A DNA stretch of 64,000 bases from Symsagittifera roscoffensis (taxonomy: Eukaryota; Xenacoelomorpha; Acoela; Convolutidae): positions 19,320,660 through 19,384,659 of the forward strand of contig NC_087069.1 of the NCBI RefSeq assembly GCF_963678635.1, read 5' to 3'. How positions within the stretch are numbered: position 1 is the stretch's first letter; each line of letters opens with the position of its first letter. Below, piece by piece: positions 62,942 through 64,000 of this stretch. Position numbers and translations under genes: made by a program. The notes beneath the pieces were generated by a model that was not told the origin of the DNA, ran no database searches, and saw only the letters and a list, made by a program, of their open reading frames with translations.

Positions 62942-64000
62942 TTGCTCTAGTAGAGTTTTAAAAGAATAAATGCTGAATCAATTGCGTAGAATTCACTCAA
63001 GCATCATTTTTTTGTAGTTTTCTGAAAGTTTCAAATAAACTGCATTCAGTGTCTATTTTTCAAAACATTTAGGTCTAAAGAAAAAAATTGTTATTAAAGA
63101 GATAATAAGTGTAAAAAAAATTCAAAAAAACAATATGTTTGTAGGAACCTGAAAACACCAAAAAATTTAAGTTTTTTAGCGAATGTTCCGAATTTGTTAA
63201 TCTGAACGATTGATAGTTTTTCTCCCAAGACTAACGTTTCCGTTACTTGCTCCATGGGAAAAGGGAAATTATTTCTCATCTCAAGTTTTCTCCTCTAAAT
63301 TCTGGATAATGCAACAATTCAGCTGCAACCTGTAGTGAAGTCAAGTCAATAACCAGAAAATACTGACTTTAAGAAACTTCCATAGGAAGAACTGGCTTTC
63401 ATTGTTGTAACATAGGGGCGACAAGGAGATGATATGCTGAGGAAACATTTGATCTCCCACCCCAATATTTTCTTAGCTCTCTCAAATGAAGTTGTTGATA
63501 GTCGACAGATTTTTTATGAAAAGATCTAGCAACAGCTGGGTTTCTTTTCCTTGCAAATGTAATTCTTCATATTGGAACATCCTTGAATATGTTTTTCTGG
63601 TATGAATTAGTTTTAACAAGATGGAATGATAAAGGTTCTTTCTATAGTTTCCAATTAATTGTAATGAGCATGTTCTTTTTCCAGATTCCATTGCAAGAAT
63701 TGAAGATTAGGTAAAGCTACAAAAATTCGTCTAGAAAACAGCGAACGATCATTTATTTTCAGACTAAGATTTGGACTATTAGACAGCCTGTAAGAATTAG
63801 GTCTAGCTCGACTTTTTTTTTCTCGAATTTTGGTTTTTGGTAGTACCTTTTTTGTGCAAGTAAACCAATCAATGGCGAGCCTCTCAAAGAGTGAAAAATT
63901 ATCCTGATCCTAAGGACTTTGTTCAATGTTTGTGCTTTATGAGACATATTCCATTGCCGTTGTTATTTATTGTATTGTTAAAATAAACTTCATATTTGGA
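62942..64000. other. Flanking AT-rich DNA, nothing recognised
   Basis: No convincing coding frame or repeat recognised. Confidence 0.5.

Noticed and set aside
1-64000. CRISPR arrays, bacterial operons, rRNA
   Set aside because: No regularly spaced repeats with unique spacers and no rRNA-like blocks; the window is eukaryotic.

Overview
The window looks like transposon-rich, gene-poor nematode DNA, probably Caenorhabditis-like. The best host evidence is a small two-exon secreted-protein gene whose intron ends in a nematode-style TTTCAG acceptor. Most of the rest is LTR retrotransposon sequence of the Ty3/gypsy type, plus non-autonomous DNA-transposon repeats and old unrecognisable repeat DNA. 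All family calls come from motifs read by eye; no search was run.

Region A (1 to about 14.3 kb, + strand) is an A-rich, G-poor endogenous-retrovirus-like Ty3/gypsy element cut off at the left edge. It runs: gag C-terminus with a CCHC knuckle; an in-frame TAA; pol (PR-RT-RNase H-IN); a T-rich spacer with tiny hydrophobic ORFs; a 1.1 kb ORF with no in-frame ATG; a frameshifted envelope glycoprotein resembling the chuvirus-type glycoproteins carried by some invertebrate retroelements; and a further 1.8 kb reading frame of unknown function. Several cistrons overlap by an ATGA (stop/start) or by a few bases, so the 3' half looks built as a coupled polycistron.

Region B (14.3 to 19.9 kb) has no gene I can support. 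It holds two diverged copies of a repeat about 3.2 kb apart.

Region C (19.9 to 36.7 kb) holds two truncated, decayed pieces of a second Ty3/gypsy family: a minus-strand piece (LTR plus 3' ORF) and a plus-strand piece (mid-pol to 3' ORF), facing each other across a 200-N gap. The plus piece contains a perfect 4,755-bp-period tandem duplication that starts exactly at the gap. This is suspicious for misassembly or mis-orientation.

Region D (36.7 to 43.5 kb) holds a small cysteine-rich secreted protein gene between two TIR elements (CCCGGGTTGACC ends), and a third, older fragment of the same 3' ORF.

Region E (43.57 to 62.94 kb, minus strand) is a nearly complete member of the second family: two LTRs about 99% identical, a PBS, a 3 kb leader with a duplicated covarying hairpin, gag-protease, pol in the +1 frame, an in-frame amber inside integrase, a Pol extension ending in what I read as a macro (ADP-ribose-binding) domain, an intergenic region with two hairpins also kept in the decayed copies, and a large third ORF (ORF3) with no recognisable domain. 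Comparing copies suggests ORF3 was originally about 2,500 residues and that this copy has lost about 4 kb of it.

The most unusual items are the Pol-macro fusion with giant ORF3 in the second family, the covarying tandem leader hairpins, and the overlapping accessory-ORF chain in region A.
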